Under the pieces are notes generated by a model. It was not told the DNA's origin and searched no databases. It was given only the letters and a program-made list of their open reading frames with translations. From an uncultured Subdoligranulum sp. (GTDB lineage Bacteria > Bacillota > Clostridia > Oscillospirales > Ruminococcaceae): a stretch of DNA of 47,175 bases. Numbering within the stretch: the first letter of the stretch is position 1; every line of letters starts with the position of its first letter. The translations under genes were made by a program, and so were the position numbers. Of the stretch, positions 1 to 8,524 are shown piece after piece. The stretch covers positions 1 to 47,175 of the forward strand of contig CAJFMB010000010.1 of NCBI GenBank assembly GCA_904390925.1, given 5' to 3'.

Positions 1-98
1 CAGGAGTAGCGCCGCTGACGCTGCGCCACTCCTGCTAAAACTGAATATTCCTGCCCAGGGGCTCTTTTTGTGCTGTCTGCACAATCTGGGGCGGTTCA
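1..98. repeat. Left copy of terminal inverted repeat with outer hairpin
   Basis: Bases 1-98 reappear, reverse-complemented, at 47078-47175 with about 8 substitutions and no gaps. The outermost 34 bases form a hairpin with 12-base arms (CAGGAGTAGCGC and GCGCCACTCCTG; one mismatch in this copy) around a 10-base loop. A smaller TTGTGC/GCACAA stem lies near 69-85. The similarity stops at base 98, just where the terminator of the first gene begins. No transposase is nearby and I saw no third copy inside the window. It is probably a dispersed intergenic repeat at which assembly ended. A true mobile-element end is possible but unsupported. Confidence 0.85.
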
Positions 99-116
99 AA
101 AAGCAGAGGGCTTTTG
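98..116 (-). terminator. Probable terminator of the Gfo/Idh/MocA gene
   Basis: Read on the minus strand this is AAAAGC-CCTCT-GCTTTTT, a short hairpin running into a T-run, 15 bases after the stop codon of the oxidoreductase. The stem is only six pairs and mostly A-T, so it is weak. It abuts the inner edge of the terminal repeat. Confidence 0.45.
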
Positions 117-131
117 CAAAGAATCGGTATC

Positions 132-1127
132 TTACGCCGGGTCAATCTCCTCGCAGGGATAGCGGATGCCCATCTGGGCGCGCAGATGGTCCATCAGCTC
201 CATCACATGCACCGTCTCCCGGTGGGGCATGGAGGGGCATTCCGGCAGGCCCTTGTGGATGGCATCGACAGTTTCCAGCACTTCGTATTCGTAGCCGGTC
301 AGCTGGGGCGGGCAGTCCACACTGTGGATCAACCGGTAGCCGTCATCATAGACCTTGATACCCTGGGGATTGTTGATGTTGTCCACCACCAGAAAGCCCT
401 TGGTACCGTAGATGACGCCGTTGCGGTCGGAAACACAGTTGGCCACCGCCGTCAGGTTGGCCACCCGGCCGTCCGCCCAGGAAAGGGTGATGCTGTCGGT
501 CAGATCCACCCCGGCGTCGTTTTTGGTGCAGAGGCCGTGGACGGCATCCGGATGTCCGAACACCATCTCGGCAAAATTCAGGGTGTAGACGCCCACGTCC
601 AGCAGAGCGCCGCCGGCCAGTTCCGGGTCGACAATGCGGCGGTTGCCGGTGATGAAGTATCCCAGATCGGCGGTGAGCAGCTGCGGGGTCCCGATGATGC
701 CGGAATCCAGGGTTTCCCGAATGATGCGGCGCATGGGCTGGTACCGGGTCCAGATGGCCTCGGTGACCAGAACCCCCTTTGCCCGGGCATAGCGGATGGC
801 ATCCTCGGCCTGGCGGGCACTGACGGTAAAGGCTTTTTCACACAGGATGTGTTTGCCGTGGTCGGCGCAGAGTTTGATGTGATGGTAATGGTGCGAGTGG
901 GGCGTGGCAATGTAGACCAGGTCCAGCTGCGGGTCGCTGAGCATCTCCTCATAGCTGCCGAATGCCTTCTGCACGCCGTTGGCTGTGGCAAAGGTCCGGG
1001 CACGGTCCAGGTCCCGGGCCGCCACCGCGTAAAGTTCCACCTCCGGGTGGCCGTTGGCGTTCAGTTCCCGGATGGTTTTTGCCATGACGCCGGCAATGTT
1101 TCCGGCGCCCAGAATTCCCAGTTTCAT
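132..1127 (-). CDS. Gfo/Idh/MocA-family NAD(P)-dependent oxidoreductase
   Basis: A 331-residue cytoplasmic dehydrogenase of the glucose-fructose oxidoreductase / inositol dehydrogenase / MocA family, which oxidises or reduces sugars, inositols or diols with NAD(P). The N-terminal Rossmann fold starts with a GAGNIA dinucleotide loop (residues 7-12). The conserved catalytic lysine is K98 in CEKAFT, where the more usual motif is EKP. The middle segment with W-T-R-Y-Q-P and a DLGY strand resembles the dihydrodiol-dehydrogenase-like subgroup, but substrate cannot be assigned. The start is ATG at 1127, preceded by AGGGAGGA; an in-frame 41-codon extension to 1250 crosses the promoter and was rejected. 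It stands alone with its own promoter, between the cyuA terminator and the left terminal repeat. Confidence 0.88.
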   Translation of the reverse strand: MKLGILGAGNIAGVMAKTIRELNANGHPEVELYAVAARDLDRARTFATANGVQKAFGSYEEMLSDPQLDLVYIATPHSHHYHHIKLCADHGKHILCEKAFTVSARQAEDAIRYARAKGVLVTEAIWTRYQPMRRIIRETLDSGIIGTPQLLTADLGYFITGNRRIVDPELAGGALLDVGVYTLNFAEMVFGHPDAVHGLCTKNDAGVDLTDSITLSWADGRVANLTAVANCVSDRNGVIYGTKGFLVVDNINNPQGIKVYDDGYRLIHSVDCPPQLTGYEYEVLETVDAIHKGLPECPSMPHRETVHVMELMDHLRAQMGIRYPCEEIDPA

Positions 1128-1154
1128 ACGGGTCCTCCCTGTTGTTTTTGCTTC

Positions 1155-1183
1155 AGTATAGCATGGCGGCCCGGCCAATGCAA
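1155..1183 (-). promoter_or_regulatory. Promoter of the Gfo/Idh/MocA gene
   Basis: On the minus strand TTGCAT (1183-1178) and TATACT (1160-1155) are separated by 17 bases. The -10 box is preceded by TGC (extended -10). Transcription would start near 1148, about 20 bases before the ATG. Identified by eye. Confidence 0.7.
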
Positions 1184-1238
1184 AGCGGCAGGCGCCGGCA
1201 GTTTTGGATTCAACCGGCAGTATTTTCCCCGGCACAGC

Positions 1239-1273
1239 AAAAAGCCGCATTCCGGCTGGGGAATGCGGCTTTT
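1239..1273 (-). terminator. Intrinsic terminator after cyuA
   Basis: AAAAAGCCGCATTCC and GGAATGCGGCTTTT form a near-perfect 14-15 bp stem with a 6-base loop, with T-runs on both strands. It follows the cyuA stop on the minus strand and would end the peptide transporter-cyuA operon before the oxidoreductase promoter. Confidence 0.85.
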
Positions 1274-1292
1274 GACAGAACTTGTATCGGGG

Positions 1293-2564
1293 TCAGTGCT
1301 GCAGCATGATCTGCAGAATCTCGCGGTCGGTTTCCTTCATGCCTTCCTTGCCGATCATACCCACACAGCTGATGGTTTCCTCCGCGCTCTTGCGCAGGAT
1401 GCCGGTGTAGGGAGCGTAGGCCTTGCCGTTCATCGACAGATGATGGGCCAGGAATGCGGCATCCAGACCCGCTGCGATCTTGGCAGCGCAGGAGATCTTG
1501 GCGCCGTCGCAGATGATGCCGGGGATGTTGGCCAGCGTGTTCTCAATGGTACGGCGGATGGCCTCCAGGTCACCGCCGCCAATGTAGGTGATGGCTGCAC
1601 CCACGGCGCAGGAGGCGGACACGGCGCCGCAGAAGGCGGACAGCTTGCCGATGTACTCCTTCTGGTAGACGGTGAGCAGATTGGAGAAGACCAGCGCACG
1701 ATAGAGGCAGCTTTCCGGCAGTTCCATCTCACGGGCATAGACGATCAGCGGGACCGAGCAGGTAATGCCCTGGTTGCCGCTGCCCGAGTTGATCACCACC
1801 GGCATGTCGCAGCCGCCCATACGTGCTTCCGAAGCGGCGGCAGCCAGGCTGCGCATCCGGGTCAGCAGGTCATTGTCGTAGGTTTCCCGGATGACACGGC
1901 CGATGCCCAGACCATACTTGCCGGTCATGCCCTCGTGGGCAATGGCCATGTTGTCCTGAATCTGACGGTCCAGCATGGGTTTGACATCATCCAGGTCCAC
2001 CGTGTCGGCAAATTCCTTGATCAGGCTCAGCTTCAGCAGCGTGCGGTCGGCCGCCACCGGACGGTCCGGGTCACGCTCGGTCTCGATCAGCACCTTGCCG
2101 TTGTGGATCAGCCGGGTCACGTTCAGATGATCATACTTGATTTCCAGCAGGACGCTGTCCTCACCGGCCTGCATCTCCAGAATGAAATGCAGCACCACCG
2201 GGGAATCCAGCAGCTCCACCTGGCAGATGTCCTTGTCCAGCAGCTCACGGCAGGTCTTGCGGTCCTCGTCGGTGACGCGGCTCAAGACCTCCATGTTCAG
2301 CGAGGAATCGCCGCCCACAGCGCCCAGCACCACGCTGGCGGCAATGCCCACCAGGCCGCCGGAGTTGGGGATCTGCACACAGCGGACATTCTTGACAATG
2401 TTGCCGCTGCAGCGGGCCAGGATTTTTTCCGGCATGCGGCCCAGCGTCTCGCGGGCGCGGGCAGCACCGTAAGCCAGGGCGATGGGTTCGGTACAGCCCA
2501 TCGCAGGGACCAGCTCCTCTTTCATGATAGCGAGGTAGCTGTCATACACATTCTTGTCAACCAT
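1293..2564 (-). CDS. cyuA: L-cysteine desulfidase CyuA (UPF0597 / serine dehydratase alpha-like)
   Basis: A 423-residue cytoplasmic enzyme of the UPF0597/CyuA family, related to iron-sulfur L-serine dehydratases. Known members break L-cysteine into pyruvate, ammonia and sulfide. The family hallmark MGCTEPIAL is at residues 22-30, a GSGNQG motif at 261-266, and C312, C319, C352 and C359 are candidate Fe-S ligands or conserved cysteines. Length is normal for the family. The ATG at 2564 has GAGAGGAG upstream, and the gene starts 15 bases after the stop of the peptide transporter ATPase gene, so it is the last gene of that operon. This placement suggests that imported peptides supply cysteine. 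A related dehydratase acting on serine or another hydroxy/thiol amino acid is an alternative. Confidence 0.85.
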   Translation of the reverse strand: MVDKNVYDSYLAIMKEELVPAMGCTEPIALAYGAARARETLGRMPEKILARCSGNIVKNVRCVQIPNSGGLVGIAASVVLGAVGGDSSLNMEVLSRVTDEDRKTCRELLDKDICQVELLDSPVVLHFILEMQAGEDSVLLEIKYDHLNVTRLIHNGKVLIETERDPDRPVAADRTLLKLSLIKEFADTVDLDDVKPMLDRQIQDNMAIAHEGMTGKYGLGIGRVIRETYDNDLLTRMRSLAAAASEARMGGCDMPVVINSGSGNQGITCSVPLIVYAREMELPESCLYRALVFSNLLTVYQKEYIGKLSAFCGAVSASCAVGAAITYIGGGDLEAIRRTIENTLANIPGIICDGAKISCAAKIAAGLDAAFLAHHLSMNGKAYAPYTGILRKSAEETISCVGMIGKEGMKETDREILQIMLQH

Positions 2565-2579
2565 GGTTGGTCTCCTCTC

Positions 2580-3545
2580 TCAATACTTATGACAGGCCAC
2601 CAGATGTCCCGGGCTCACTTCCCGAAGGGCAGGAACCTCTGTTTTGCACTTTTCGGTGCAGAAGGGGCAACGGTTGTGGAATTTGCAGCCGCCGATGCAG
2701 CGGGACTGCACACCGATATCCGTCACGATCTTGTCCAGCGTATGTACACACGGGTCCGGCACCGGGATGGAGGAAATCAGCATCTGGGTGTAGGGGTGCA
2801 GCGGGTTGGCATACAGGTCCTCTGCGCCGGACAGCTCCATCAGGTTGCCCAGATACAGCACACCGATTTCGTCACAGATTTTCTGGACCACCTGCAGCTG
2901 GTGGCTGATGAACAGATAGGTCAGGCCGTATTTTTCCTGCAGGTCCTGCAGCATCTGCACAATCTGGGCCTGCAGCGAAACGTCCAGTGCCGAGATGGGC
3001 TCGTCGCAGACGACGAACTCCGGCCGGACGGACAGTGCGCGGGCGATGGAAATACGCTGGCGCTGGCCGCCGGAAAACTCGTGGGGATATTTGCGCAGAT
3101 CGGTTTCCTTCAGACCGACCACATGGATCAGTTCCTTGGCCCGTTCCTTCTGCTCGGCAGGGGTGTACATCTTGTGGATCTGCATGGGTTCACAGATGAT
3201 GTCCTGCACGGTATGGCTGGGGTCCAGCGAGGCATAGGGGTCCTGGAAAACCGACTGCATTTTTTTCTCGAACGGCAAAAGTTCCTTTTTCTTCATCGAG
3301 CCGATCTCGGCGTCGCCGTAGTAAATTTTGCCGCCGGTGGGCTTGTGATAGCGCAAAATCGCCTTGCCGATGGTGGACTTGCCGCTGCCCGACTCCCCCA
3401 CCAGGCCGAAGGTCTTGCCGCGCTCAATGACAAAGCTCACGCCGTCCACGGCCTTGAGTACATCCGAGCGGAAGGACAGCGGCTTGGACGACTTTTGCTT
3501 GAAATAGATTTTGAGATCCTCCACACGGATCAGTGGTTCGCTCAT
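2580..3545 (-). CDS. Peptide ABC transporter ATP-binding protein (OppF/DppF type)
   Basis: A 321-residue ATPase that energises a di- or oligopeptide importer at the inner face of the membrane. Walker A (GESGSGKST) is at residues 50-58, the ABC signature FSGGQ at 157-161, and Walker B ending CDEP at about 177-183. The C-terminus is a typical oligopeptide-transporter extension with a cysteine cluster (CIGGC...CPFC...C), which in this family can bind an Fe-S cluster. The ATG at 3545 overlaps the stop of the preceding ATPase gene in an ATGA arrangement, with GGGAGGA upstream; a 33-codon upstream extension is not needed. It pairs with the next gene to form a heterodimeric ATPase. Confidence 0.92.
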   Translation of the reverse strand: MSEPLIRVEDLKIYFKQKSSKPLSFRSDVLKAVDGVSFVIERGKTFGLVGESGSGKSTIGKAILRYHKPTGGKIYYGDAEIGSMKKKELLPFEKKMQSVFQDPYASLDPSHTVQDIICEPMQIHKMYTPAEQKERAKELIHVVGLKETDLRKYPHEFSGGQRQRISIARALSVRPEFVVCDEPISALDVSLQAQIVQMLQDLQEKYGLTYLFISHQLQVVQKICDEIGVLYLGNLMELSGAEDLYANPLHPYTQMLISSIPVPDPCVHTLDKIVTDIGVQSRCIGGCKFHNRCPFCTEKCKTEVPALREVSPGHLVACHKY

Positions 3546-4501
3546 TTGAAGTCCTCCCATCTGTGGCAGCGAATGGCATGTCCGGCACCGCAGGAGCGGA
3601 TTTCCGGCAGGCTGTTTTCGCAGGCGGCGTTGGCGTACTTGCACCGGTTCAGGAAGGGGCAGAGATTGCCGCTGTTATCCGACAGATCCCGCTCCAGGAA
3701 CTGTTCAAACCGGCCGCCCACCTTGGGCATACTGGCGATCAGCGCCTGGGTGTAGGGGTGGCGGGGATGCAGGAAGATCTCCTCCACGCTGCCCTGCTCC
3801 ACCACGTAGCCGCCGCACATGACGGCCACACGCTTGCAGGTCTGCGCCACCACGCCCAGGTCATGGGTGATCAGGATGATGCTCATGTCACTGGACTTCT
3901 GCAGATTCTGCAACAGGTGCAGAATCTGTGCCTGAATGGTCACGTCCAGCGCGGTGGTGGGCTCGTCGGCAATCAGCACCTTGGGTTTGCTGCTCATGGC
4001 CATGGCGATCATGACACGCTGCCGCATGCCGCCGGACAGCTCATGGGGATAGCTGCGCATGACCTTCTCGGCGTCGGCGATGCCCACGGCCGTCAGCAGT
4101 TCCAGCGCGTAAGCCCGTGCCTCCGCCTTGCTTTTTTTGCTGCGGCGGCGGATCAGCTCCACCATCTTGTTGCCCACGGTATACACCGGGTTGAGCGAGG
4201 ACAGCGAGTCCTGGAACACCATCGAGATGTCCCGGCCCCGCAGGTTGCGCAGCTCGGACTCGTTCATCTTGAGGATGTCGCCATCCTCGAACAGAATCTC
4301 GCCGCCCGTGACCTTGCAGTTGTCCGGGCCGAGACGAAGAATGGATTTGGTGGTGACGCTCTTGCCGCTGCCGGACTCGCCGACAATGCCGAAGAAATCA
4401 CCGCTGTTCACATAGAACTCTGCATCCTTCACCGCCTGGACTTCACCCAGCTCAGTGAAAAAGGATACCTTCAGATTCTTGACTTCCAGCAAATGTTCCA
4501 A
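3542..4501 (-). CDS. Peptide ABC transporter ATP-binding protein (OppD/DppD type), TTG start
   Basis: A 319-residue ATPase, partner of the OppF-type subunit. Walker A GESGSGKS lies at about residues 41-48, followed by the Q-loop ([11 protein letters not shown]), an LSGGM signature, and Walker B ending in ADEPTTALD. The C-terminal oligopeptide domain again has a cysteine-rich segment (CPF...C...C). The best start is TTG at 4501, because AAGGAGGG sits 8 bases upstream; an alternative TTG at 4528 overlaps the previous gene and has no ribosome site. The gene follows the OppC-type permease by 13 bases and overlaps the following ATPase by 4 bases, so the two are probably translationally coupled. 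Confidence 0.9.
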   Translation of the reverse strand: MEHLLEVKNLKVSFFTELGEVQAVKDAEFYVNSGDFFGIVGESGSGKSVTTKSILRLGPDNCKVTGGEILFEDGDILKMNESELRNLRGRDISMVFQDSLSSLNPVYTVGNKMVELIRRRSKKSKAEARAYALELLTAVGIADAEKVMRSYPHELSGGMRQRVMIAMAMSSKPKVLIADEPTTALDVTIQAQILHLLQNLQKSSDMSIILITHDLGVVAQTCKRVAVMCGGYVVEQGSVEEIFLHPRHPYTQALIASMPKVGGRFEQFLERDLSDNSGNLCPFLNRCKYANAACENSLPEIRSCGAGHAIRCHRWEDFK

Positions 4502-4514
4502 CCTGGTTCCCTCC

Positions 4515-5345
4515 TTACTTCGGTTCAAAGACTTTGCGCAGGACTTCGCCCAGGTAGTTGAAGCTGATGACGGTCAGCAGGATCAGCAGGCCGGGGAACG
4601 CCGCCAGATAGGGAGCTCTTTCAATGTAAGCCTGGGCGTTGCTGAGCATGCTGCCCCAGGATGCCGTGGGCGGGCGGATGCCCAGACCGAAAAAGCTGAG
4701 CGCGGATTCCATCAGGATAGCGTTGGCAATGTTCATGGTTGCCGCCACAATGATGGTGGGCATGATGTTGGGCAGAACATGGTGAATGATGGTGGAGATG
4801 GTTTTCTGGCCCGAGATCTTGGCGTAGACCACATACTCCCGTTCATTCAGCGAGATGGTCTCGCCGCGGACGATGCGGGCAATGTTCATCCAGGTCAGAA
4901 AGCCGATGATCAGCACCACGTTCTGGATACCGGGTTCCAGATAGGCGTTCATGACCATCATGATCAGGAAGGTGGGCAGGCTCATCAGTGCATCCACCAG
5001 ACGCATCAATACTGCATCCACAACACCGCCCACAAAGCCGCTGATGGAACCGATGATGATGCCCAGCAGCGTGGAGAGAATCATGGACAGAAAGCCCACC
5101 AGAAGCGAGGCGCGGCCGCCGTAAATGCAGCGTGCCAGATAGTCACGGCCCATATCGTCGGTGCCGAAGGGATGGGCCAGGCTGGGCAGTGCCCAGCGGT
5201 CCACACTGATGGCATCGGGGTCCACCGGGTAAAGGGGCGCCAGCAGCGAAATCAGTGCAAGCAGCAAAATCAGCACCACACCGGCAATGGCCAGTTTGTT
5301 GGTCCGAAAGCCGAGTTTGATGTTTTTCCAGATATTTTCCTTCAT
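4515..5345 (-). CDS. Peptide ABC transporter permease (OppC/DppC type)
   Basis: A 276-residue integral membrane protein, one half of the translocation pore of the peptide importer. The N-terminal membrane segment (about residues 17-37) is followed by the OppC-type extracytoplasmic stretch carrying HPFGTDDMGRD, a family hallmark, and then further hydrophobic helices. The cytoplasmic coupling loop near VRGETISLNEREYVVYA corresponds to the EAA-type region that contacts the ATPases. The gene lies 14 bases downstream of the OppB-type gene and 13 bases upstream of the OppD-type gene. Peptide length preference cannot be read from the sequence. Confidence 0.92.
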   Translation of the reverse strand: MKENIWKNIKLGFRTNKLAIAGVVLILLLALISLLAPLYPVDPDAISVDRWALPSLAHPFGTDDMGRDYLARCIYGGRASLLVGFLSMILSTLLGIIIGSISGFVGGVVDAVLMRLVDALMSLPTFLIMMVMNAYLEPGIQNVVLIIGFLTWMNIARIVRGETISLNEREYVVYAKISGQKTISTIIHHVLPNIMPTIIVAATMNIANAILMESALSFFGLGIRPPTASWGSMLSNAQAYIERAPYLAAFPGLLILLTVISFNYLGEVLRKVFEPK

Positions 5346-5359
5346 GCGTCAGTCCCCCC

Positions 5360-6310
5360 TTAACAGCCCGATTTGCGGATTCTGGGATCGAACACCGCGT
5401 ACAGCACATCGGCCAGCAGATTGCCGACCACCACCAGCACGGCGGTGAACATGGTGATGCCCATGATCAGCGGATAGTCGAACTGGGTAACGGCCGTGAC
5501 CGCCAGCTGACCGATGCCGGGCCAGGCAAAGACCTGCTCGGTGATGATGGCGCCGGACACCAGCGACTGCAGGCTCATGCCCAGGACGGTAATCATCGGC
5601 AGGATGGCGTTTTTCAGCACGTGGCGGAACAGAATGCCGGAGGAGCTCATGCCGTAGGCCTTCTGCACCATCACGTAGTCCGAGGACAGCGCGGTGATGG
5701 TACTGCTGCGCAGATATCGGATATACTGGGCCGCATTGGTAAAGGTCAGCACGCCGCATGGCATGATCAAATGCAGCATCAGGTCCCCGATATTTCGGGT
5801 GTCGGTGCCGTACATGCCATAGCTGGGCAGCCATCCCAGATGGACGCTGAACAGGTAAATGGCCATGATGCCGAACCAGAAGGTGGGAATCGAGATACCC
5901 ACATAGCACAGCACGCTGACAATCTTGTCCAGCAGGCCGTTTTTGTATTTGCCGGAGTAAAGGCCCAGCACAATGGCGATCAGAAAGCCCAGCAACATGC
6001 TGGAACCCATCAAAATCACGGTGGCGGGCAGACGTTCCAGAATCTGGGTCAGGACCGAGCGGCCATTCATCAGCGAGTTGCCGAAATTTCCGTGCAGGAC
6101 ACGGCCCAGCCAGAGGAGATACTGTTCCACAAGCGGTTTGTTCAGGCCCAGGCTTTCCCGCAGGCGCTGGATGTACTCTTCGCTCATGTTTGGCTCAACG
6201 TACGTGAGAACCGGGTCACCGGGTGCTGCCTTGGTCATGGCAAAGCAAAGGATCGATACCACAAACAGGGTCAGAACGCATTGGATGAACCGGCTGCCGA
6301 CTTTTTTCAT
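5360..6310 (-). CDS. Peptide ABC transporter permease (OppB/DppB type)
   Basis: A 316-residue membrane permease. The N-terminus has the typical OppB helix (FIQCVLTLFVVSILCFAMTKA) leading into APGDPV, then LGLNKPL and RLPATVIL, all recognisable family segments. Further membrane helices follow, with a coupling loop near RSSTITALSSDYVMVQKAYG. The ATG at 6310 has AAGGAGGG upstream; the longer open frame to 6403 runs back through the intercistronic terminator and was rejected. It is separated from the binding-protein gene by 211 bases that hold a hairpin, so it is probably expressed at a lower level than that gene. Confidence 0.92.
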   Translation of the reverse strand: MKKVGSRFIQCVLTLFVVSILCFAMTKAAPGDPVLTYVEPNMSEEYIQRLRESLGLNKPLVEQYLLWLGRVLHGNFGNSLMNGRSVLTQILERLPATVILMGSSMLLGFLIAIVLGLYSGKYKNGLLDKIVSVLCYVGISIPTFWFGIMAIYLFSVHLGWLPSYGMYGTDTRNIGDLMLHLIMPCGVLTFTNAAQYIRYLRSSTITALSSDYVMVQKAYGMSSSGILFRHVLKNAILPMITVLGMSLQSLVSGAIITEQVFAWPGIGQLAVTAVTQFDYPLIMGITMFTAVLVVVGNLLADVLYAVFDPRIRKSGC

Positions 6311-6389
6311 CGGGCACCCTCCTTCAATCAAAAGCAGGAAAAGCGGCCGCCGCCCCGGGCAGCGGGCAGTCCCGGAAAGCGCAGGCGGC

Positions 6390-6431
6390 AAAAAATCACC
6401 CAAAGGCGGCGGAAAACCACCTTTGAGGTGA
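6390..6431 (-). terminator. Intercistronic terminator between binding protein and permease genes
   Basis: On the minus strand TCACCTCAAAGGTGG and CCGCCTTTGGGTGA pair to a stem of about 14 bp with one bulge and one G-U pair, followed directly by six T. It lies inside the operon, about 90 bases after the binding-protein stop. Partial termination would give more binding protein than permease, as is common in ABC importer operons. Confidence 0.75.
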
Positions 6432-6521
6432 TCGTTTGGTATTTGCGCTTTCCCGGCAGCCGTGCGGACACGGCAGCCACTTTTGCTGTTTTACAGGTCT
6501 TTTGCGCGGACAGGATGGAAA

Positions 6522-8135
6522 TTACTGAACGCTGTAAATCTTGGAGTAATCGTAGTAGATGGTCTTGAGCAGGCACTCGTCAAAGCCGCCGAAGTTCTTG
6601 CTCACAGCGTAGAAGCCGTTGGAGTAGGCGATGGGATAAATGTACATATTGTCATTGATGGTGTTCTGGATCTGGGCATAGATCTCGGCACGCTTGGTTT
6701 CATCGGCGGTGCTGTTGCCCTCGGTCCACAATGCATCCAGATCGGTATCCTTCACATGGGACATGTTGGAGCGGCTGTCGCTGGTGATCATGTCGGCGTA
6801 CAGGCTCGGCTCCTCGCCCAGGGTGTAGTAGCTCAGCACCAGATCGTAGTCGGTGCAGGTGGGGTCCTTGGTCTTGTTCTTGAAGGTTGCCTCATCGGTG
6901 GGCACCAGCTCGATGTTGATGCCGATGTTGGCCAGGGTGGACTGGATGTAGATGGCCTGGCTCTCCTCGGTCTTGTCGGTGGAGACATACATCAGGCGCA
7001 GGGTCAGGTTCTGCTGTCCGGCCTCGGTCAGCAGCTCGGTGGCCTTTTCAGGGTCATTGTCCATCACGTTGTCCGGCTCGGTGTAGTAGAGGGTGTCCGG
7101 CGTGAGGATGGAGTAGGCGGGGTCTGCGTATTCCTCCGACAGGAAAGCAAAGTTGCACAGTTCCTGCTTGTTCAGGCCGTAGGCAATGGCCTGCCGGACC
7201 CGCACGTCCTGCAGAGCCGGCGTGGACTGGTTGAGGAACATGGCGTTCACACGGCCGGAGTTGTAAGCGTAGATATTCACATTGGAATACCTGGAAACGG
7301 TCTGGTACTCATCGGCGCTGATCAGGCGGGCATCCAGGTCACCGCTGGCCAGTGCCGCGTTGGCGGAGTTGGCATCCTTGATGATGCGGAAGGTGATGCT
7401 GTCCAGGTTGACATCGTTGAACCACTTGTCGTTCTTGACCACGCGGATGTACTCGCCGGACTTGTACTCGTCAAACTTGAAGGGACCGCAACCCACAGGG
7501 TTGTTGTTCAGGTCGCTGTCGCCGATGTTCTCGACGCCCTCATAAATATGTTTGGGGATGCAATAGACCTGGCTCAGGCCGCCCAGGAAACCCGCGGAGG
7601 ACTCCGGCAGGATCAGCTTGACGGTACGGTCATCCACCTTTTCGGCCTGGACCGGCTGACCGTCAATGAAGCCATAGGAGGAATACGGAACGTTCTGGTT
7701 TTCGTCCACCAGGACCTGCATGGTGAACACCACGTCGTCGGCGGTAATGGGCTCGCCGTCATCCCACATCAGCCCGTCCTTGAGGGTGAGGGTGAATTCG
7801 GTGGCGTCGTCATTGGAGGTAACGTTTTCGCACAGACCGTTACCATAATACATTTCGCCGTGGACAATCTCAAAGAAGGGGCTGTACAGCGCCTGCATGA
7901 CATCAAAGCTGGTCTGGTCCACCACGTACAGCGGGTTGATGTCCTGCGGGTCTGCCGTGATGGCAATGTTGATGTTGCCACCTTCCACCTTGGTGCCGGA
8001 GGTTTCCGGCGTCTGGAAGACCGTGTCGCCGGTTTCGGCGGTGCTCCCGGAGGAGCTGGTGGCAGAACCACAGCCGGCCAGCAGCCCGGCCGTCATGGCA
8101 GCTGCCAGCAGCAGCGATGTGATTTTGGTTTTCAT
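6522..8135 (-). CDS. Peptide ABC transporter solute-binding lipoprotein (SBP_bac_5 family)
   Basis: A 537-residue extracellular lipoprotein of the OppA/DppA family that captures peptides, or possibly other family substrates such as nickel complexes or sugars, for the OppBCDF-type importer. A signal peptide with lipobox LLAGC places the lipid-modified cysteine at residue 22, followed by a Ser/Thr/Gly-rich linker. The body has family segments such as the DGLMWDDGEPITADDVVFT region and the closing YPIAYSNGFYAV region. The ATG at 8135 is preferred: GAGGTG lies 8 bases upstream, while an in-frame GTG two codons earlier is too close. It is first in the operon, behind a strong promoter and a leader hairpin. 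Confidence 0.92.
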   Translation of the reverse strand: MKTKITSLLLAAAMTAGLLAGCGSATSSSGSTAETGDTVFQTPETSGTKVEGGNINIAITADPQDINPLYVVDQTSFDVMQALYSPFFEIVHGEMYYGNGLCENVTSNDDATEFTLTLKDGLMWDDGEPITADDVVFTMQVLVDENQNVPYSSYGFIDGQPVQAEKVDDRTVKLILPESSAGFLGGLSQVYCIPKHIYEGVENIGDSDLNNNPVGCGPFKFDEYKSGEYIRVVKNDKWFNDVNLDSITFRIIKDANSANAALASGDLDARLISADEYQTVSRYSNVNIYAYNSGRVNAMFLNQSTPALQDVRVRQAIAYGLNKQELCNFAFLSEEYADPAYSILTPDTLYYTEPDNVMDNDPEKATELLTEAGQQNLTLRLMYVSTDKTEESQAIYIQSTLANIGINIELVPTDEATFKNKTKDPTCTDYDLVLSYYTLGEEPSLYADMITSDSRSNMSHVKDTDLDALWTEGNSTADETKRAEIYAQIQNTINDNMYIYPIAYSNGFYAVSKNFGGFDECLLKTIYYDYSKIYSVQ

Positions 8136-8169
8136 GTTCACTTCACCTCTGAAATGTTTTTAATACAAA

Positions 8170-8207
8170 GACAGGGCAAAGGTGTTTCTAAGCGCCTTTG
8201 CCCTGTC
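8170..8207 (-). promoter_or_regulatory. Leader hairpin at the 5' end of the peptide transporter mRNA
   Basis: A perfect 13-bp inverted repeat (GACAGGGCAAAGG / CCTTTGCCCTGTC) with a 12-base loop. On the minus strand it begins only a few bases after the predicted transcription start and is followed by TTTGTATT. It is either a 5' mRNA-stabilising stem or a terminator-like attenuator. No known riboswitch aptamer was recognised. Confidence 0.6.
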
Positions 8208-8216
8208 ACAGTTGGG

Positions 8217-8245
8217 ATTATACTACATTCAATCGGGCCTGTAAA
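8217..8245 (-). promoter_or_regulatory. Promoter of the peptide transporter-cyuA operon
   Basis: Minus strand TTTACA (8245-8240), 17-base spacer, perfect TATAAT (8222-8217). The start site would be near 8210, about 75 bases before the ATG of the binding protein. Confidence 0.8.
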
Positions 8246-8486
8246 GTCCTGTTTTATAAAAAGATATTTTGTAAATTTGCGGTGGATGAACGACAGTTTC
8301 TCCCCGCTTTTTTGCCGCTTTCCTAAATTTCGACACGGGGTTTGTACCGGGTCTGTCCTTCTGTATTCTTTGCTCCTTCGCAGACATGTCTTTGTACGGC
8401 GGTCATTTTATGTATTAGCATAGCGTACACCTGCACTTTTGAGGGCTAAAGCGTTGCAAACTGCTTTCAACATGCGTACAACGGCA
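8246..8486. other. Intergenic stretch with no recognised feature
   Basis: This part of the 389-base gap between the FtsX gene and the peptide transporter operon is less GC-rich than its neighbours. I see no convincing gene, conserved hairpin or operator in it. It may hold upstream regulatory sites for the promoter at 8217-8245. Confidence 0.4.
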
Positions 8487-8522
8487 AATGCCCTGCCCGG
8501 GCAGCTTCCCAGACAGGGCATT
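8487..8522 (-). terminator. Terminator after the FtsX permease gene
   Basis: AATGCCCTG and CAGGGCATT form the 9-bp outer stem of a hairpin whose loop holds a further CCCGGGCAG-type pairing. It starts two bases after the permease stop on the minus strand. The T-tract is short and interrupted (TTTGCCGTTGT). Confidence 0.65.
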
Positions 8523-8524
8523 GT

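Noticed and set aside
68-358. Small open frame starting in the left terminal repeat, and its counterpart at 46926-47108
   Set aside because: Both begin with M-C-C and a short shared N-terminus only because the repeat is duplicated; they diverge at the repeat edge and have no ribosome site.
114-3755. Very long plus-strand open frame of about 1213 codons opposite the oxidoreductase, cyuA and ATPase genes
   Set aside because: It runs antisense across four well-supported minus-strand genes and their intergenic gaps, has no ribosome site and has a histidine/glycine/valine-rich composition typical of antisense frames in GC-rich DNA.
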